Of a stretch of DNA of 64,000 nt, positions 10,300 to 22,112 are shown one piece after another; position 1 is the stretch's first letter; each line of letters begins with the position of its first letter. A program made the position numbers and the translations under genes. Origin of the DNA: Bombyx mori (Eukaryota; Arthropoda; Insecta; Lepidoptera; Bombycidae); the NCBI RefSeq assembly GCF_030269925.1, contig NC_085114.1, positions 12,356,001 to 12,420,000 of the forward strand, in the 5' to 3' direction. The notes beneath the pieces were generated by a model. The model was not told where the DNA came from, did no database searches, and saw nothing but the letters and a program-made list of their open reading frames with translations.

Positions 10300-11880
10300 T
10301 TCAAAAATGGCTTCCATCCTAAAAAAATAACATTCACAATTAAAACCCATGTTTTCATATATATCCTTTAACTTGTTCTTTCCGATATCCCTAAGAATAT
10401 ACAATAAGTATTATTGATAAATCTTAAAATATATTTAGCCGACTCAACCTAATAGGTGTATGGCTCTAATAAAGAATTAAAAAAAAAAACCGATGCTTAC
10501 CTATCCCTTAAGCACTTTCTTTCTTAAATCTTTCTTTTCCTTTATCGTAAGTAATGCAAGGAGTATGTATGAAAGTATATAAGTATGTATGAAAACATGG
10601 GCTAGACGGACAGACAGATAAAAAATGTTAAAATATTAATTTGGTGTATTTAGCGTATATATATTAATCTACATGTAGTAAAAAGCGGTTTTTTCAATAT
10701 TACAAACAGACACTCCAATTTTATTTATATATGTATAGATTTATTCCAAGCGTCATTTTACCGTCCGTGTGTGGTTCGTTTTTGTAATGCAGTTCAGACA
10801 TTTGATTCGATACAGGCGGACACTGGTAAAATACTTGTTTTAAATTTAGACAACTTGCATATTATTATGTACATATGGTATCTAAACTCTATGTAAATTT
10901 TATGAATTTTGACGTGACGCACTCTCTTATTACTAGTACAATGACGATTTACTCTGCAAATTGAAAATGTCCACAACTTATAATATAATTGCGAACGATT
11001 TATTAATAAGTCAATTAAAGATAAAGGAGAAAACTTTTAATAAATATAGTTTAAACAATGAGTTGGAGCCGATGTTATATTAGGAAAGTTCAAAGTTCAT
11101 TGAGTCTTTATTTATCCCTCCATGTGGCATTACTCGCAAAAAAATTTTAAAGACAACTTAAATACTTGGGACATGGACAAATCTATACCACTGTTGATTA
11201 GAAAATTAAGAAAATATTAATTTGTCACTACAATTAACTATTTAGAAGGCAGAATAGGAACATAAATGTATAGATTACGATCTCATCTGTATGGCATTTA
11301 GGTTGTGGTTCCCTGGAATCTGGTCATCACTTAAAATCAGATGCGTAGTTTATAACCCAAAAAAAGTACTTAAAGCTAGTAATTAATTAAATAAATTTGT
11401 ATATTATTTACTTATCGTCTTGGATCAATTATTAAATTAAATATTGTCTTTAAAATGGTCGCATACTTATTTAAATATAGTTTATAATTACAATTAGAAG
11501 TGTTACATTTGAAATAACTATTTCGTGCTTCTGAAATCCAGTAACGTACTTCGGAATTAATTTAAAATCTAATCGAAACTTCAAGAGTATTCAAATAGTT
11601 TTCCTTTACATGTCAAACCATTATGTTGACATTCTAACTTGATCGACGCATTTGGTTAAGGTCGAGTGCTAACTTGTATAGCCATTGACATGTATATTAA
11701 CAGATTATATAAGCCGCATGTAGGCCTGTGCATCAGCAGATAGCACGGCCTAAGTTATAAGCTTAAGGCACCGCGCTCAACTTATCTTTTTCTGAGTGCA
11801 TTGCTGACCAAGTAGCTAATGTGGGACCACTCACGACATGATCCGCGACAGTTTTTTAGGAGTACATTTTTAGCTTTTTT
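10300..11880. other. Unique AT-rich sequence
   Basis: No gene or repeat recognised in about 1.6 kb. ATTGGAGTGTCTGTTTGTAAT, read on the minus strand near 10705-10730, resembles the start of Helitron H5, so a short H5 5' fragment may lie there. Confidence 0.5.
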
Positions 11881-11881
11881 T

Positions 11882-11975
11882 TGTTTATATCTTCGATATA
11901 TAGCAGAGCTCGCGGCCCACTTGGAATTAAATGGATACGGGAGTCGATAGACATCAAGAACGTAATGGACTTTAA
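11882..11975 (-). mobile_element. SINE-A relic
   Basis: GCAGAGCTCGCGGCCCACTT, GGGAGTCGATAGACATCAAG and AACGTAATGGAC follow the SINE-A order with about 25% divergence. Confidence 0.6.
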
Positions 11976-12579
11976 ATAAGGGGGAGGTTTTCAGTTTGAC
12001 TGTTTTTTTTTTGTTACCGCAGAGATTTTTTTTTTGTGAATCAGTTCGGATGATTCCTTTTATTAATATGAATACTGATGCTTTTCATGTTTCAATTTCA
12101 TCCAGATGTGATCAGTAGTATCTGTGATATAGTGCATATTTAAATGACTTTCTATTACGTTAATGATATTCTGACTTTATTTCGTTGAAGTTGAATTCTT
12201 TAAATTACATTCATTTGGTCCGTTACGGATCCTTTCCTTGGAACCCAAGCAAAGTAAATAAATGTATTCTAAACTAATATTATGAATGTCAAAATTTGCA
12301 TATTTTTTTTAAAATTCTTGTTACGAGATCACGCAAAAGTGTCGCAAAATGGATCACGAGACGGACACCTCAAGGTCGTCAAAGTAAACAAAAACAGAGC
12401 TACTACACATACATAAGCAGAAAATACGTGGGATCAAAATTGAATTGATACATTGTGGTGTCGAATGTGTACCCGATTTGTGAATTTTGAAATGATGTGC
12501 ATAGGCCTTTATTATCTATCAAAGAAGATGCTCGCTCACATCTAGCAGTAGCAGTAACCAAAGCTCAGGTCATCCCACT
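11976..12579. other. Unique sequence
   Basis: Nothing recognised. Confidence 0.5.
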
Positions 12580-12690
12580 CGTCGAATTTGTCAAAACGGT
12601 GGACGTGAAACTTAGCCCATAGCGTCAGTCCATTGAGTTTCTCGCCGGATCTTGTCAGCTGGTCGCGATTCCGATCTGGCGGGAAAAGAA
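12580..12690 (+). mobile_element. SINE-C fragment
   Basis: CTCGTCGAATTTGTC ... TTGAGTTTCTCGCCGGATCT ... GGTCGCGATTCCGATCTGG matches the central part of the copy at 25872-26238. Confidence 0.7.
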
Positions 12691-12931
12691 TTAACGGAGA
12701 GGCTTCTGGGGCAGTTGTTGTTTTCTGAACATGTGAACAATAGTGAGTAAGGCTTACGAAATAATCTAACAGTAAGTAGTATTACGAATCAAAACGGATC
12801 TTAGTATGGTGCGTATATTAGCATAATATCATCTGTCTCTCACATTTTTACCACATTCTTCTTGGAATTAATAACAGTATTGGTGCCTAATGGTTGCGTT
12901 TAAATATCTCTTTCGTTATTTAGTAATAACT

Positions 12932-12956
12932 ATACATATATATATATATATATATA
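12932..12956. repeat. (TA)n microsatellite
   Basis: About 12 TA units directly upstream of a Helitron H2 copy, whose 5' end is naturally TATATA-rich. Confidence 0.85.
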
Positions 12957-13175
12957 CCTACAAATGAATTGCCGCTCGTTAGCCTCGCTAAAACTCGAAA
13001 GTTTAAAAGGTAGATAAATATGAAAATAGTCAGAATTAAATAAGAATAACAATTTTGTTTTCCCTTTGATGTGTCCCCCGTCGGACGGATTCCATTTGCT
13101 TAAGCTTATTTTATACAAAAGTTTAGGTCTTTTATTTATCGATTGAGGCATTACAAAGTCTGCCGGGTCAGCTAG
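12940..13175 (+). mobile_element. Helitron family H2
   Basis: ATGAATTGCCGCTCGTTAGC ... GATAAATATGAAAATAGTC ... TTTGATGTGTC ... GATTGAGGCATTACAAAGTC and terminal GCCGGGTCAGCTAG followed by A. It shares its whole layout with 38160-38462 and 41085-41330, with an internal deletion of the GGCTGGACCGATTTGGC part. Confidence 0.75.
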
Positions 13176-13736
13176 TAACTAAAAAAATATCTGTGAATCC
13201 GCTTCAGGGCGTCAATAAGACCGCGCACTCTAAGTCCACTTATAATGACGCGGGACGACCTTAGCCCACAGGTCGCGGTGGGTCGCGCGCGTCTCACATT
13301 TTCCTCCTGTTTACACCTCAATAAACCTCACTCTTGGTTCACGGACGATCGTGATCACGCACTTAGTAACACTTGTTCGACCTCAGCTACACCAAGGCGT
13401 CTAAAGTTTTATCGTAATACCGATTTTTGCATTGACAATCCTTTTGGAAGACGTCTACTGGCTGATCGACCCTGGGAGACAGCGATGTTCTGTCTAAGAC
13501 TGTTTATAGTAATTTAAAATTTGTATGTATTGGCGATTTCTGCTGGAAAAACCAACAAGTGACTCAGAGAAGTCGTCCACGTCATTTACTGCTCGTAACA
13601 TTGTTACCAGATTCGTGACCAGTTTCACGTTAATGTAAACGAAACAAAATAACTTCCTTCTTTCTTTCTAGAAATAGTAGTATAATGGGAACACAATAGT
13701 GAATGAGTTTAAGTAAGAAAGCGGATCCTGCCACTA
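13176..13736. other. Unique, locally GC-rich sequence
   Basis: GC-rich island at about 13215-13300. An open frame at 13245-13517 (90 codons) has no recognisable domain. No repeat assigned. Confidence 0.45.
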
Positions 13737-14182
13737 GAAGTCGTCGTGGCCTAAAGGATAAGACGTCCAGTGGATTCGTGTATAGTGATGCATCGGTATT
13801 CGAATCCCGCAGGCGGGTACCAATTTTTCTAATGAAATACGTACTTAACAAATGTTCACGATTGACTTCCACGGTGAAGGATTAACATCGTGTAAAAAAA
13901 TCAAACCAGCAAAATTATAATTTGCGTAATTACTGGTGATAGGACCTCTTGTGAGTTCGCACGGGTAGGTATCACCACCCTGCCTATTTTTACCGTGAAG
14001 CAGTAATTCGTTTCGGTTTGAAGAGTGGGGCAGCCGTTGTTACTATACTGAGACTTTAGAACTTATATCTCAAGGTGGGTGGCACGTTTACGTTGTAGAT
14101 GTCTATGGGCTCCAGTAACCACTTAACAACAAGTGGGCTGTGAGCTTGTCCACCCATATAAGCAATAAAACAAAAAAAAAAA
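13737..14182 (+). mobile_element. SINE-A, full length, plus strand (reference copy)
   Basis: The clearest full-length copy. An A-box-like TGGCCTAAAGG at 13747-13757 and a B box GGTATTCGAATCC at about 13795-13807 mark a tRNA-derived polymerase III promoter. The body follows, with blocks TTATAATTTGCG, GTAGGTATCACCACCCTGCC, TTTGAAGAGTGGGGCAGCC, CTATGGGCTCCAGTAACC and GGGCTGTGAGC, ending CATATAAGCAAT plus an A-rich tail. About 446 bp. No protein is encoded; open frames on either strand are by-products. Confidence 0.92.
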
Positions 14183-14211
14183 TGTGTGCGTGTACTAGTG
14201 TACACACGTAA

Positions 14212-14492
14212 GAAGTGAAACTTGTTTATGGCCTTATTTTTCGAAAAATGATCTACATGCAACTTTCTAGAAATTGGTTAAATAAAGTTAAATTAGATAA
14301 AGTTTAAACAAAAGGATTTTATTATCATAGACATGAATACAAAAAAGTTAAATTAGATAAAGTTTAAACAAAAGGATTTTATTATCATAGACATGAATAC
14401 AAAACAGATGGCGCGTAACGGAAAAAAGTGACGCGTAACCGAAAAATGTGACGGTAAATTTTTTTCCAACGCCGATAAGGAAGTTTCACTTC
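14212..14492. repeat. MITE-like unit with a 60-bp perfect tandem duplication
   Basis: The outer 12-bp inverted repeats are GAAGTGAAACTT (14212-14223) and its complement (14481-14492). Inside, a 60-bp unit is present twice with no difference (14284-14343 and 14344-14403), followed by GCGCGTAACGG/GACGCGTAACCG motifs. No transposase. The inverted repeats suggest a small DNA transposon; that assignment is inferred. Confidence 0.5.
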
Positions 14493-14868
14493 AAAAAAAC
14501 GGAACCCATATTTTAATTTTAATATAGATTTATTTTTACCTGACAAAAAATAACATTTAACCAAAAAATTAAATTGAATTTATAATATTTCAATTTAGAT
14601 ATTCAATTTAGAACAATTAACAGCAGATGGATCGTGAGCTTCAAACTCATTTGTTTTAATATTTTCAAACTTTCAACTAAACAATAAGGGCTTCACCATC
14701 AGCGAGCCCTATTTACCTAATTAATTGTGTCTAACAACTTGACTTTCTCCGAACATTTTCCAAAGTCACCAGTATCCTGTACGCTGCACGTTGAAGTGAG
14801 TTATTCATCCTTTGCCCACGGAGACTATTGAGTCGTTATTTAACTTATATATTTAATTTATTTATTTA
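14493..14868. other. AT-rich unique sequence
   Basis: Nothing recognised. Confidence 0.5.
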
Positions 14869-15080
14869 TTGGGAAAGGTAGAAGGGAAAAGACCCGCCGG
14901 CCGGCCACCAAACCGTTGGTCGGATCAGATAACTGCGCTCACTGGACTCTCTGTTGCGAACGCCCTGAGAGAAGCCGAAAACCGAAGCAAATGGAAGCTA
15001 ATGGTACAAAGAGCCATGAAGGGCTTTCAGGGACACGACCTTCAGCAATGAAGTATTCGACTAAGAAGAAAAAGAAAATG
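14869..15080 (+). pseudogene. LINE reverse transcriptase C-terminal fragment
   Basis: A 60-codon open stretch contains RPAGRPPNRWSDQI, ALTGLSVANALREAENRSKW and MVQRAMKGFQGHD. This is the tail of the lepidopteran 'endonuclease/reverse transcriptase' ORF2 with its GRPP.RW(S/T)D motif. Downstream CGACTAAGAAGAAAAAGAAA is the usual 3' end of these elements. Everything upstream (endonuclease and RT core) is missing, as expected for a 5'-truncated insertion. The apparent start codon is not the real one. Clade (RTE or CR1-like) not settled. Confidence 0.75.
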
Positions 15081-15445
15081 TAACCAAAGGAAGCGTCCGT
15101 TGGAGTTCGCACTAAGACCCCGACTGCTTTATAAAAATTAAACTAATTGCTAGAGATAAACAACAAACAAATAAGGACAATTCGTGTAATCGACGGCTTA
15201 ATACCTAAAGATTGAGCATGTTTAAGTCTTAATTGAGTTACAAATGAACTTCGAGACTTTTTTACGCTAATATTTCTGAGCAAATACCAGTGGTAAGCGC
15301 GAAATGAATTTTACTAGTAAAAGTACAATATCCGATTCACATTCATTTTCCTAATTGTTTGAAATTCATCTGGATACAACAGCATTCTTTGAGTGCTTTA
15401 TGAGCGTGCCGTGGTAGCCAATCGGTATTTACTGATGACAGGACG
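15081..15445. other. Unique sequence
   Basis: Nothing recognised. Confidence 0.5.
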
Positions 15446-15570
15446 TATTCCGTTTGGGTAGGTATGGGGGTAGAAAAGGATTTCTGGCTAGTTCTGCTCT
15501 GAAGTAATCACGCATTCCTGTTTAAAGGATGGGGCAGTCGTCCCACTGTACAATTAAGGCTACGACCTCA
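15446..15570 (+). mobile_element. Ancient SINE-A-like relic
   Basis: GGGTAGGTATGGGGG, TCTGAAGTAATCACGCATTC and AAAGGATGGGGCAGTCG follow the order of SINE-A (GGTAGGTACC, GAAGCAGTAATGCG, AAGGGTGGGGCAGCCG) with heavy divergence. Confidence 0.5.
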
Positions 15571-15945
15571 TGTTCTAAAACCTAAAACACCTACTAAAAC
15601 CTAAAATATAGAAATAAACTAATCACAGTTTAAACAGCAGTTGTGCAAGTGGTATAGTATCGAATTCAATATGATTTAAGGAATCGTTCGCTATTTCTGC
15701 TATTTCTTGGTTAAAAGACATAGGTAGTAAGTACAAAGCGTTAGATAGAACAAAACTGATATTTCACTTTTACTTTCTGAAAAAATGTCTTGAGAAAGGA
15801 TACAAATTTACAAACGAAAATTGTTTGCTATAATGTGTATTTATTATGACCTTGTATTTATGAATCTTCGCAGAAATTCACGTTATAGCTATAGAACCAG
15901 AAGAAAATTATTTATTTAATTAACACAAAACAGATAAACTAAAAC

Positions 15946-16081
15946 TAACTATACTGAGACGTTAGAACTTATATCTCAAGGTGGGTGGCGTATTTACGTC
16001 ATAGAAGTCTTTGGGTTCCAGTAACCACTTAACACCAGGTAGGCTGTGAGCTCGTCCACCCATCTAAGTAATAAAAAAAAA
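15946..16081 (+). mobile_element. SINE-A 3' end, plus strand
   Basis: Starts at TAACTATACTGAGACGTTAG and ends AAGTAAT plus A(9). The copy at 60894 begins at the same base of the element. Confidence 0.88.
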
Positions 16082-16350
16082 TGTTTCGGAGTTGACGGTA
16101 GCTTATCTTTTAGTTACAAAAGGCTATGGATAGCCGCAAATTGTCGTAGAATATATCTGTAAGCTACTAAGCCATTAAGTAGCAAGACAGCTCGATGTAA
16201 GCGCTAATACTATAATAATGCTGGTATCTTATCTGTTATTAATATTAGTATTATTTATAATAGAGGAAAAGAAAATATCTTTCACCGAGTTTATGTTATT
16301 TGTTTATTTTCCGAGCTTGGTAATATAATAGTGGCTTCCCAAACCTAAAA

Positions 16351-17180
16351 TCTATACTAATACTAGCTGTCCCGGCAAACATTGTTTTGCCATATACAAG
16401 ATTTCTATGGAATTTCTAGAGTAGAAAAAAAATAAAAATATTGTAAGTGTGTAAGGATGTGGTAAATGAGTGAAAGAGGCATGTAGCGCTGTGAACGTTG
16501 AGGGAATATATAATAAAAATAACAAAACCTCATTCAACCACATAATACCTCACTATAACAAAAAAAAAGTTCAAATAAAAAAAATATGTTACAATATGTG
16601 GAAAAATATGTGGACAACCCTAATCAATTAGGGGTATGAAAAATAGATAGTAGCCGATTCTCAGGCTTATTGAATATGCACAAAAAATTTCATCAAAATC
16701 GGTCAAGCCGTTTCGGAGGAGTTTGGCAACGAAAACTGTGACACGAGAATTTTATATATTAGATTATAAAACTGAAGGGTTTGTTTGTTTGAACGCGCTA
16801 ATATCAGGAACTATTGGTCCGATTTGAAGCATTCTTTCAGTGTTAGATAGCCCATTTATCAAGGAAGACTATAGGCTACATATTATCACGCTAAGACTAA
16901 TATAAGCGGAGCACCAATAAATAATGTTTCAAAATCGGGGTTATTTTTACCTTTTGAGAGCCTCCGCTGCGTGCGCTGCTGCAGTAACGGTTAAGTTTCG
17001 CTAAAATAATGCATTACAGAATTGTTCGCCTTTAAATGATCTAAAAAAAGTCCGCACTAGCATATATCTATATGTTAAGGTGGGCTCACTATAACGTTTT
17101 TGATACTAACCAAATTTGTTCTAAAATAAAGCATTATTTGTGAACTATTCCACGCGGACCAAGTCGCGGGCATAAGCTAA
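16351..17180 (+). mobile_element. Helitron family H4, interrupted by Helitron H3
   Basis: TCTATACTAATA (16351-16362), then the H3 insert, then TTATAAAACTGAAGGGTTTG from 16764, which continues as the H4 sequence TTTGTTTGTTTGAACGCGCT also found at 39211-39528. The 3' end has the palindrome ACGCGGAC...GTCGCGGG and terminal CTAA followed by T. The intact copy at 39211 shows TCTATACTAATA joined directly to TTATAAAG, proving the insertion. The host bases are A and T. Confidence 0.8.
16363..16763 (-). mobile_element. Helitron family H3, nested in H4
   Basis: On the minus strand it begins TCTAATATATAAAATTCTCG and ends with the hairpin GGCAAAAC/GTTTGCC, then GGGACAG and CTAG. It sits exactly between A (16362) and T (16764) with no target duplication. 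401 bp, no Rep/helicase frame, so non-autonomous. Confidence 0.85.
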
Positions 17181-18154
17181 TATGAATTATAAAATGTTCG
17201 CGCTGTGTAAAATTTACCTCTTCGTCGACTTTAAGCAACAAAGAGATTAAATGCATACGTTAAACATTATCAATGTAACGTTGACTGAACAATAATGATA
17301 TCCGATACTTTAGCCTCCATCTGAGCGTATTTTAAGTAGCATTGCGGATTAAAATTCAACTTTAAAGATAGGTTTTAAGCCGCTTAACACGGTTCCTACA
17401 CAGGTAATGTGTGCAAGTTATTGTTTGTTAGGAGTAGTTGAGGAGATATGTAACGTTATTGCCGGTTTCGTATAGAAAGAGTTAGTCTTCGATTCCTTTA
17501 AGCACAAGATCACATATCGTCTTTTCGCATTTAAAGTGTACAATTTCCAAAAATATTCGAAATTCGAGTTAATATGCGGAGCCATTTTGTTATCACCAGT
17601 ATTTTTCTCATAAATACTGTCAAAAAAGTGTAATTTAGTTTTAGTTTTTTTTTTAGTTTACCTATATTTTGACTACTATCAAAACTAATACATAATATTA
17701 TCATACTTTAAAAGACAGATAATGTAACTGGTAAAAAATAAAAAATAAATGCTGCAAAGATGATTAATATCAAAAATATCACATGTTAAACCTTTAAAAC
17801 ACTCTCCTGTAAAATTAGTAAATTTTGAGATTATACAGTTTTAATGCGAGAAGACGATATGTGAATTATATATTAAAAAAAATTGTAGTCTGACGATAAC
17901 TAAAGAAAAAATATATCTAAATCAATTGTATTAAGATCCAAATTACACTATTGCTTGACTATAACTGTATATTGTATATTACAACTACATATATACTGTA
18001 CTACCGTGTACTATACGTAAACTGTACGTAAAATACACTTAATTATGTTTAGATATTTTTTCTAAACTTTGGGTAAGTGCAAGAGCTTGTATGAACACTT
18101 CACGTCTTAAATAGGCAGGTACCGATCTGCAGTATTTACGGAAATTTATAAAAG
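17181..18154. other. AT-rich unique sequence
   Basis: No gene recognised. 18075-18140 (CACTTCACGTCTTAAATAGG, CAGGTACCGATCTG) may be a decayed SINE-A-like middle. Confidence 0.5.
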
Positions 18155-18319
18155 TTTTTTTTTAATTGCATATATGGGTTAACGAGCTCACAGCTCACCT
18201 GGTGTTAAGTGGTTACTGGAGTCCATAGACATATATACAATACAATACTGCTTCACGGCAGAAATAGGCAGGGTGGTGGTACCTACCCGCGCGGACTCAC
18301 AAGAGGTCCTACCACCAGT
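18155..18319 (-). mobile_element. SINE-A short form with internal deletion, minus strand
   Basis: Poly(T), AGCTCACCTGGTGTTAAGTG, then a jump from CATAGACATA to TACTGCTTCACGGCAGAAAT (about 95 bp lost), ending at CCTACCACCAGT, the common short-form boundary. Confidence 0.85.
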
Positions 18320-18676
18320 TCAATTGTTTCATATTGAACACCACTTGACACCAGACCGGGATACTCAACTTATCTAGTAAGAGTAATGACCCGTAAGCAC
18401 TCAAAAATGAAATAATTTTGCTGTATTACAAGTCCTATACTTTAGTGGCCATATCGATTGGCGTCCTAGGTGTGAGGCCTGAAGAATCAAACAATAAAGA
18501 CATTGAACCCTTTGTCCACGGTTCCCGGAACGATAGGCCGAGCCAAAGTTTACGAGGCTCGCTCGTTAGATAGACATGTTTATTTGGACGCCCACGTGGT
18601 TGCCCCACGCGCGGCCCGTGCCAACAGTTGATCCACGGCAAAAGATACAGCGTTTTTAATGAAAGACATATCGTCG
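18320..18676. other. Unique sequence
   Basis: A locally GC-rich 92-codon frame on the minus strand (18435-18713) overlaps the following SINE and has no recognisable domain. Confidence 0.4.
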
Positions 18677-18916
18677 TTTTTTTTTTATTGCTTAGATGAG
18701 TGGACGAGCTCACAGCCCACCTGATGTTAAGTGGTTACTGGAGCCCATAGACATCTACAACGTAAATGCGACACCCACCTTGAGATATAAGTTGTAAGGT
18801 CTCAAGTACAGTTACAACGGCTGCCCCGCCCTTCAAACCGAAACGCATTACTGCTTCACGGCAGAAATAGGCAGGGTGGTGGTACCTACCCGTGCGGACT
18901 CACAAGAGGTCCTACC
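18677..18916 (-). mobile_element. SINE-A short form, minus strand
   Basis: Poly(T), GCTTAGATGAGTGGACG, complete internal blocks, ending at AAGAGGTCCTACCC, about 8 bases short of the usual short-form boundary. Confidence 0.9.
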
Positions 18917-19200
18917 CAACCTTTTCATATAGTTCACAGCCCTATCTACCGTATAAAAAAACTGTTATGTGTCTATAGCTTTAATATTTATCTATAGCTT
19001 TCATTTGATTATAGTTCTTAAAAATTCACCTTCATATAAAACTTTATACGAAAATGTTTTTACTCGTTAATTAAAAATAGAGTTTTTGCACATAGCAGAT
19101 TTTGGTTTGATAGCGACGATATTTAGGTTCAAACGGAAAAAAAGTTTATAAATTTATATTTTAGATTATCAATTGCGAGATAAGAAGATAAGATAAGATT

Positions 19201-19363
19201 ATTACTGGTGATAGGACCTCTTGTGAGTCCGCGCGGGTGGGTACCCTGCCTATTTCTGCCGTGAAGCAGTAGTGCGTTTACGTTGTAGATGTCTATGGGC
19301 TCCAGTAACCACTTAACACCAGGTGGGCTGTGAGCTCGTTCGCCCAATTAAGCAATAAAAAAA
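19201..19363 (+). mobile_element. SINE-A short form with internal deletion, plus strand
   Basis: Starts ATTACTGGTGATAGGACC. After GCAGTAGTGCG it jumps to TTTACGTTGTAGATGTCTAT; the two flanks both carry GCG/TTT, so the deletion removed about 85 bp. Ends TTAAGCAAT plus A(7). Confidence 0.88.
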
Positions 19364-20672
19364 TCATTGATCGCCTCTTTTATCACATCATCTTTTTGTT
19401 CAAAGCCTTCTTTATTAAGAAGAACTAGTGAAACCCCACCAATGTGCTGTGTGACTATCATTGATTGTGTACAAAAAAACGATTTCTTGAAACTAATCGC
19501 GTGCCACCTATCGTGCGTGATGGTAATGTGACAGAAATCATCAACGGGACACCAACAATAACTGTGTCAACATTCTTTTATAATCGGAAGATTATCAGAA
19601 TTCATCAGTAACAAACTGAAGGCCAAACATATAAGCAGATGTTGATTTTTTTATAGATATGTAGGATTCGTAAAAATGGAACGTGTGAAAAAAGTGTGTC
19701 GTTAAGATGTGAGTGAGAGAAAACGGTAAGGAAGGGAAAAGAGAATTACAGAGAAAATGATGATGGCGAAGACGGTTAAAATGAACAAAGGCGTAAAAAA
19801 GGTGTTAATTAATTTTTAATTATTATATTATAGAAGATTTTAGAAAAGAAGAGTAAAAGCGCTACTGTGGAATCATTTTATTTCATGGGCCACGGTCCCA
19901 ATTTTACATTAATGTCACATTATTGGGTACAGATTACCATATCACTAAAATTAAAGCACTAGAAATCCAAGTACTTGATTGATTGTGAACATAGTCAATT
20001 TTCTTAAGGCTGTTATTTTTCGTGAAAATAAAGACAAACGGTAGCTACTGGAGATTGCTGATAAGAGCTAATTAAATTATACAGTAATTTAGCCCTAATT
20101 AAATTGTTACCTTTATAAATAGACCAGCATATGGTCTATCTTCCCTTAAGTAGATAATGCCAGGGGCAAGGCCAAGCCGCTACCGACTACAATTTAAATA
20201 ACATGATTATGATTGAAAAATGTGATTTTTGTGGTAAAATATGAAAGAAAACGCTCTACTAAAAAGACGTCTTTTTTTGTCTTAGGAAGTAGACGAGTGT
20301 CCTGCCCACGGGACAGACATCAAAAGATACCAGAGGTAAAGTTTGTGTTACAAGTTTGTTCTCTAATAAACAAATCTTAAAATTGGACCACAAACCACAA
20401 GCACTTCACACATTTTCCACACAGTATAGAATGATAAACAATGCTAATATAGTAATCTAAATTCATTCTGACTAGCCCATTGATATTTGTAGTATACAGT
20501 ACGAGATAAATTAAACGTGAAAAAGTCTTAATAAATTTGATTCGTTCAGAAAAAAAGTTCATAACGGTTATTCTTATAAAATTGTAATACTCGTAGTCAC
20601 TTTTTAATGCCTGCCTTTTCTTTGATAAGTTGTTTAGAAGAGATAATTCTTTGATAAGTTTGATTTTAATAG
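19364..20672. other. Unique AT-rich sequence
   Basis: No gene seen. A short SINE-G fragment at about 20155-20195 (AATGCCAGGGGCAAGGCCAA). Confidence 0.5.
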
Positions 20673-20900
20673 TCTATACTGATATTACAAGGAGGATTTG
20701 TTTGTTTGTATTGAATAGGCTCCAAAAATAATGAACCTATTTGAAAAATTCTTTCACTGTTTGGAAGCTACACTATTCTCGAGTGACATAGGCTATAAAT
20801 CTTTTTTGAAAAAAAATAGGGATCCTTACTAAACCTCCAATAATGTAACCCAAGGTGTAAAAAAATACCTAAAATATTCTTTACTACGCGTGCCCTGCGA
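20673..20900 (+). mobile_element. Diverged Helitron H4-like relic
   Basis: TCTATACTGATATTACAAGG, GTTTGTTTGTATTGAATAGG, TGAAAAATTCTTTCACTGTT and ATAGGCTATAAAT follow the H4 5' half. The 3' half cannot be matched, so the right limit is uncertain. Confidence 0.5.
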
Positions 20901-21643
20901 AAACTATTGATGATAGAATAAAATAATGCACTATGACTTTGTAGAACACATTATTCTTTACAAAAAGTGTCGCGACAGCGTAATATGTCTAACTATTATA
21001 GTTATGACGCAATAAGTGTTCTTTTATTTAAAAAAATAAAACAACGTCAAATATCGTTGAAATTTTTGCTAAAGACCCGAGCGGAGTCGGAGCTGGCCGC
21101 TTGTGTGAAATAAATTAGCGCCACATTAAAACTTCAATTTATGTATACGGGGTTATATTTTATGTATATTAAATTAAAATATATGTATATTACGAGATCG
21201 ACCTGTTAATTCATAGACACCCGTTAATAAAAATAAGCCGGAGAATAATCGAAAAATTCTTTGTACTTTATGACAACTTGTTCTTTGGCAACCAGATATT
21301 GTTAAACATAGGTACTTATGTAAGTTTAAAAGTATACGTGTAAAGAAAAACCTATATCATGTAAAAAGGTTTAAAACTCTTTAGTTTAAAAAAAAAGGTT
21401 TTTGCGTAATAAAATAATACTGTTTAAAATATGTATTAATTTAAAAAGAGATTAAGGGCTTTAAATGTTGGATAAGCATGCAAGATTTGGTCCCGGTTAT
21501 TATTTATTTATTTAAGTACATATCTTTACGAATCTTACTATTTATTTATATATCTAAAATAATTTTATTTTTTCACATACGTACCTATACATTATATAGG
21601 TAATAACACCCTACATCATTATATTAGTGGAACTATTAAACGA
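20901..21643. other. AT-rich unique sequence
   Basis: Nothing recognised. Confidence 0.5.
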
Positions 21644-21903
21644 CTAGTTGTACCCGTTCGCTTCGCTGGGCATTTAAAATAAACATTATTATTTCTCACC
21701 CCCACAAAGATTCTCATCATTAACGCCCTGGTGTTGCCACGCAACTGGTGTAGGGAAGCCAACACTCATATAAATATTAACCTATCCATTAAGTACATGT
21801 ATTTTCTACATGGATACCAAGTTTCAAGTCAATCGGATGCATGGTTCAGTAGTTATAACGGAACATCCGTAAATACCACTGTAGATTTATATATTAGTAT
21901 AGA
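21644..21903 (-). mobile_element. Helitron family H6, minus strand
   Basis: On the minus strand: TCTATACTAATATATAAATC, a body shared with 55805-56051 (TCCGTTATAACTACTGAACC, CATGGATACC... complement), the 3' palindrome GCCCAGCGAAGCGG, and terminal CTAG. 260 bp, no coding capacity. Confidence 0.75.
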
Positions 21904-21945
21904 CTATAGATGCTAAAATAGTTTAGGGACGCTTTGCCGCATCAC

Positions 21946-22030
21946 TTTTCCTACCTAAGCTGAGAGCCTTGAAAGGCTATTTCAGCGTAACCTTAACTAG
22001 TAGGTGAGCTCACGAGGCTCAAACCTGATA
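21946..22030 (-). mobile_element. SINE-B 3' end, minus strand
   Basis: CTTTTCCTACCTAAGCTGAG, AGCCTTGAAAGGCTATTTCA and GTAGGTGAGCTCACGAGGCT match the 3' end of SINE-B in reverse. Truncated at about 85 bp. Confidence 0.8.
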
Positions 22031-22112
22031 ACTTCGCGTCACAAGGCTGAAAAGCTTGAAGCGCGTTGAAAGGCTTCACTATACATTGCGCAGCATATTG
22101 TTATATTGAAGG

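Noticed and set aside
10259..10404. Poly-isoleucine open frame
   Set aside because: Translation of the (TAA)n microsatellite in reverse.
13630..13885. Open frames on both strands over the SINE-A head, with similar peptides at 7 kb and 29.4 kb
   Set aside because: The recurring peptides come from translating the SINE head in either direction; there is no codon-level conservation.
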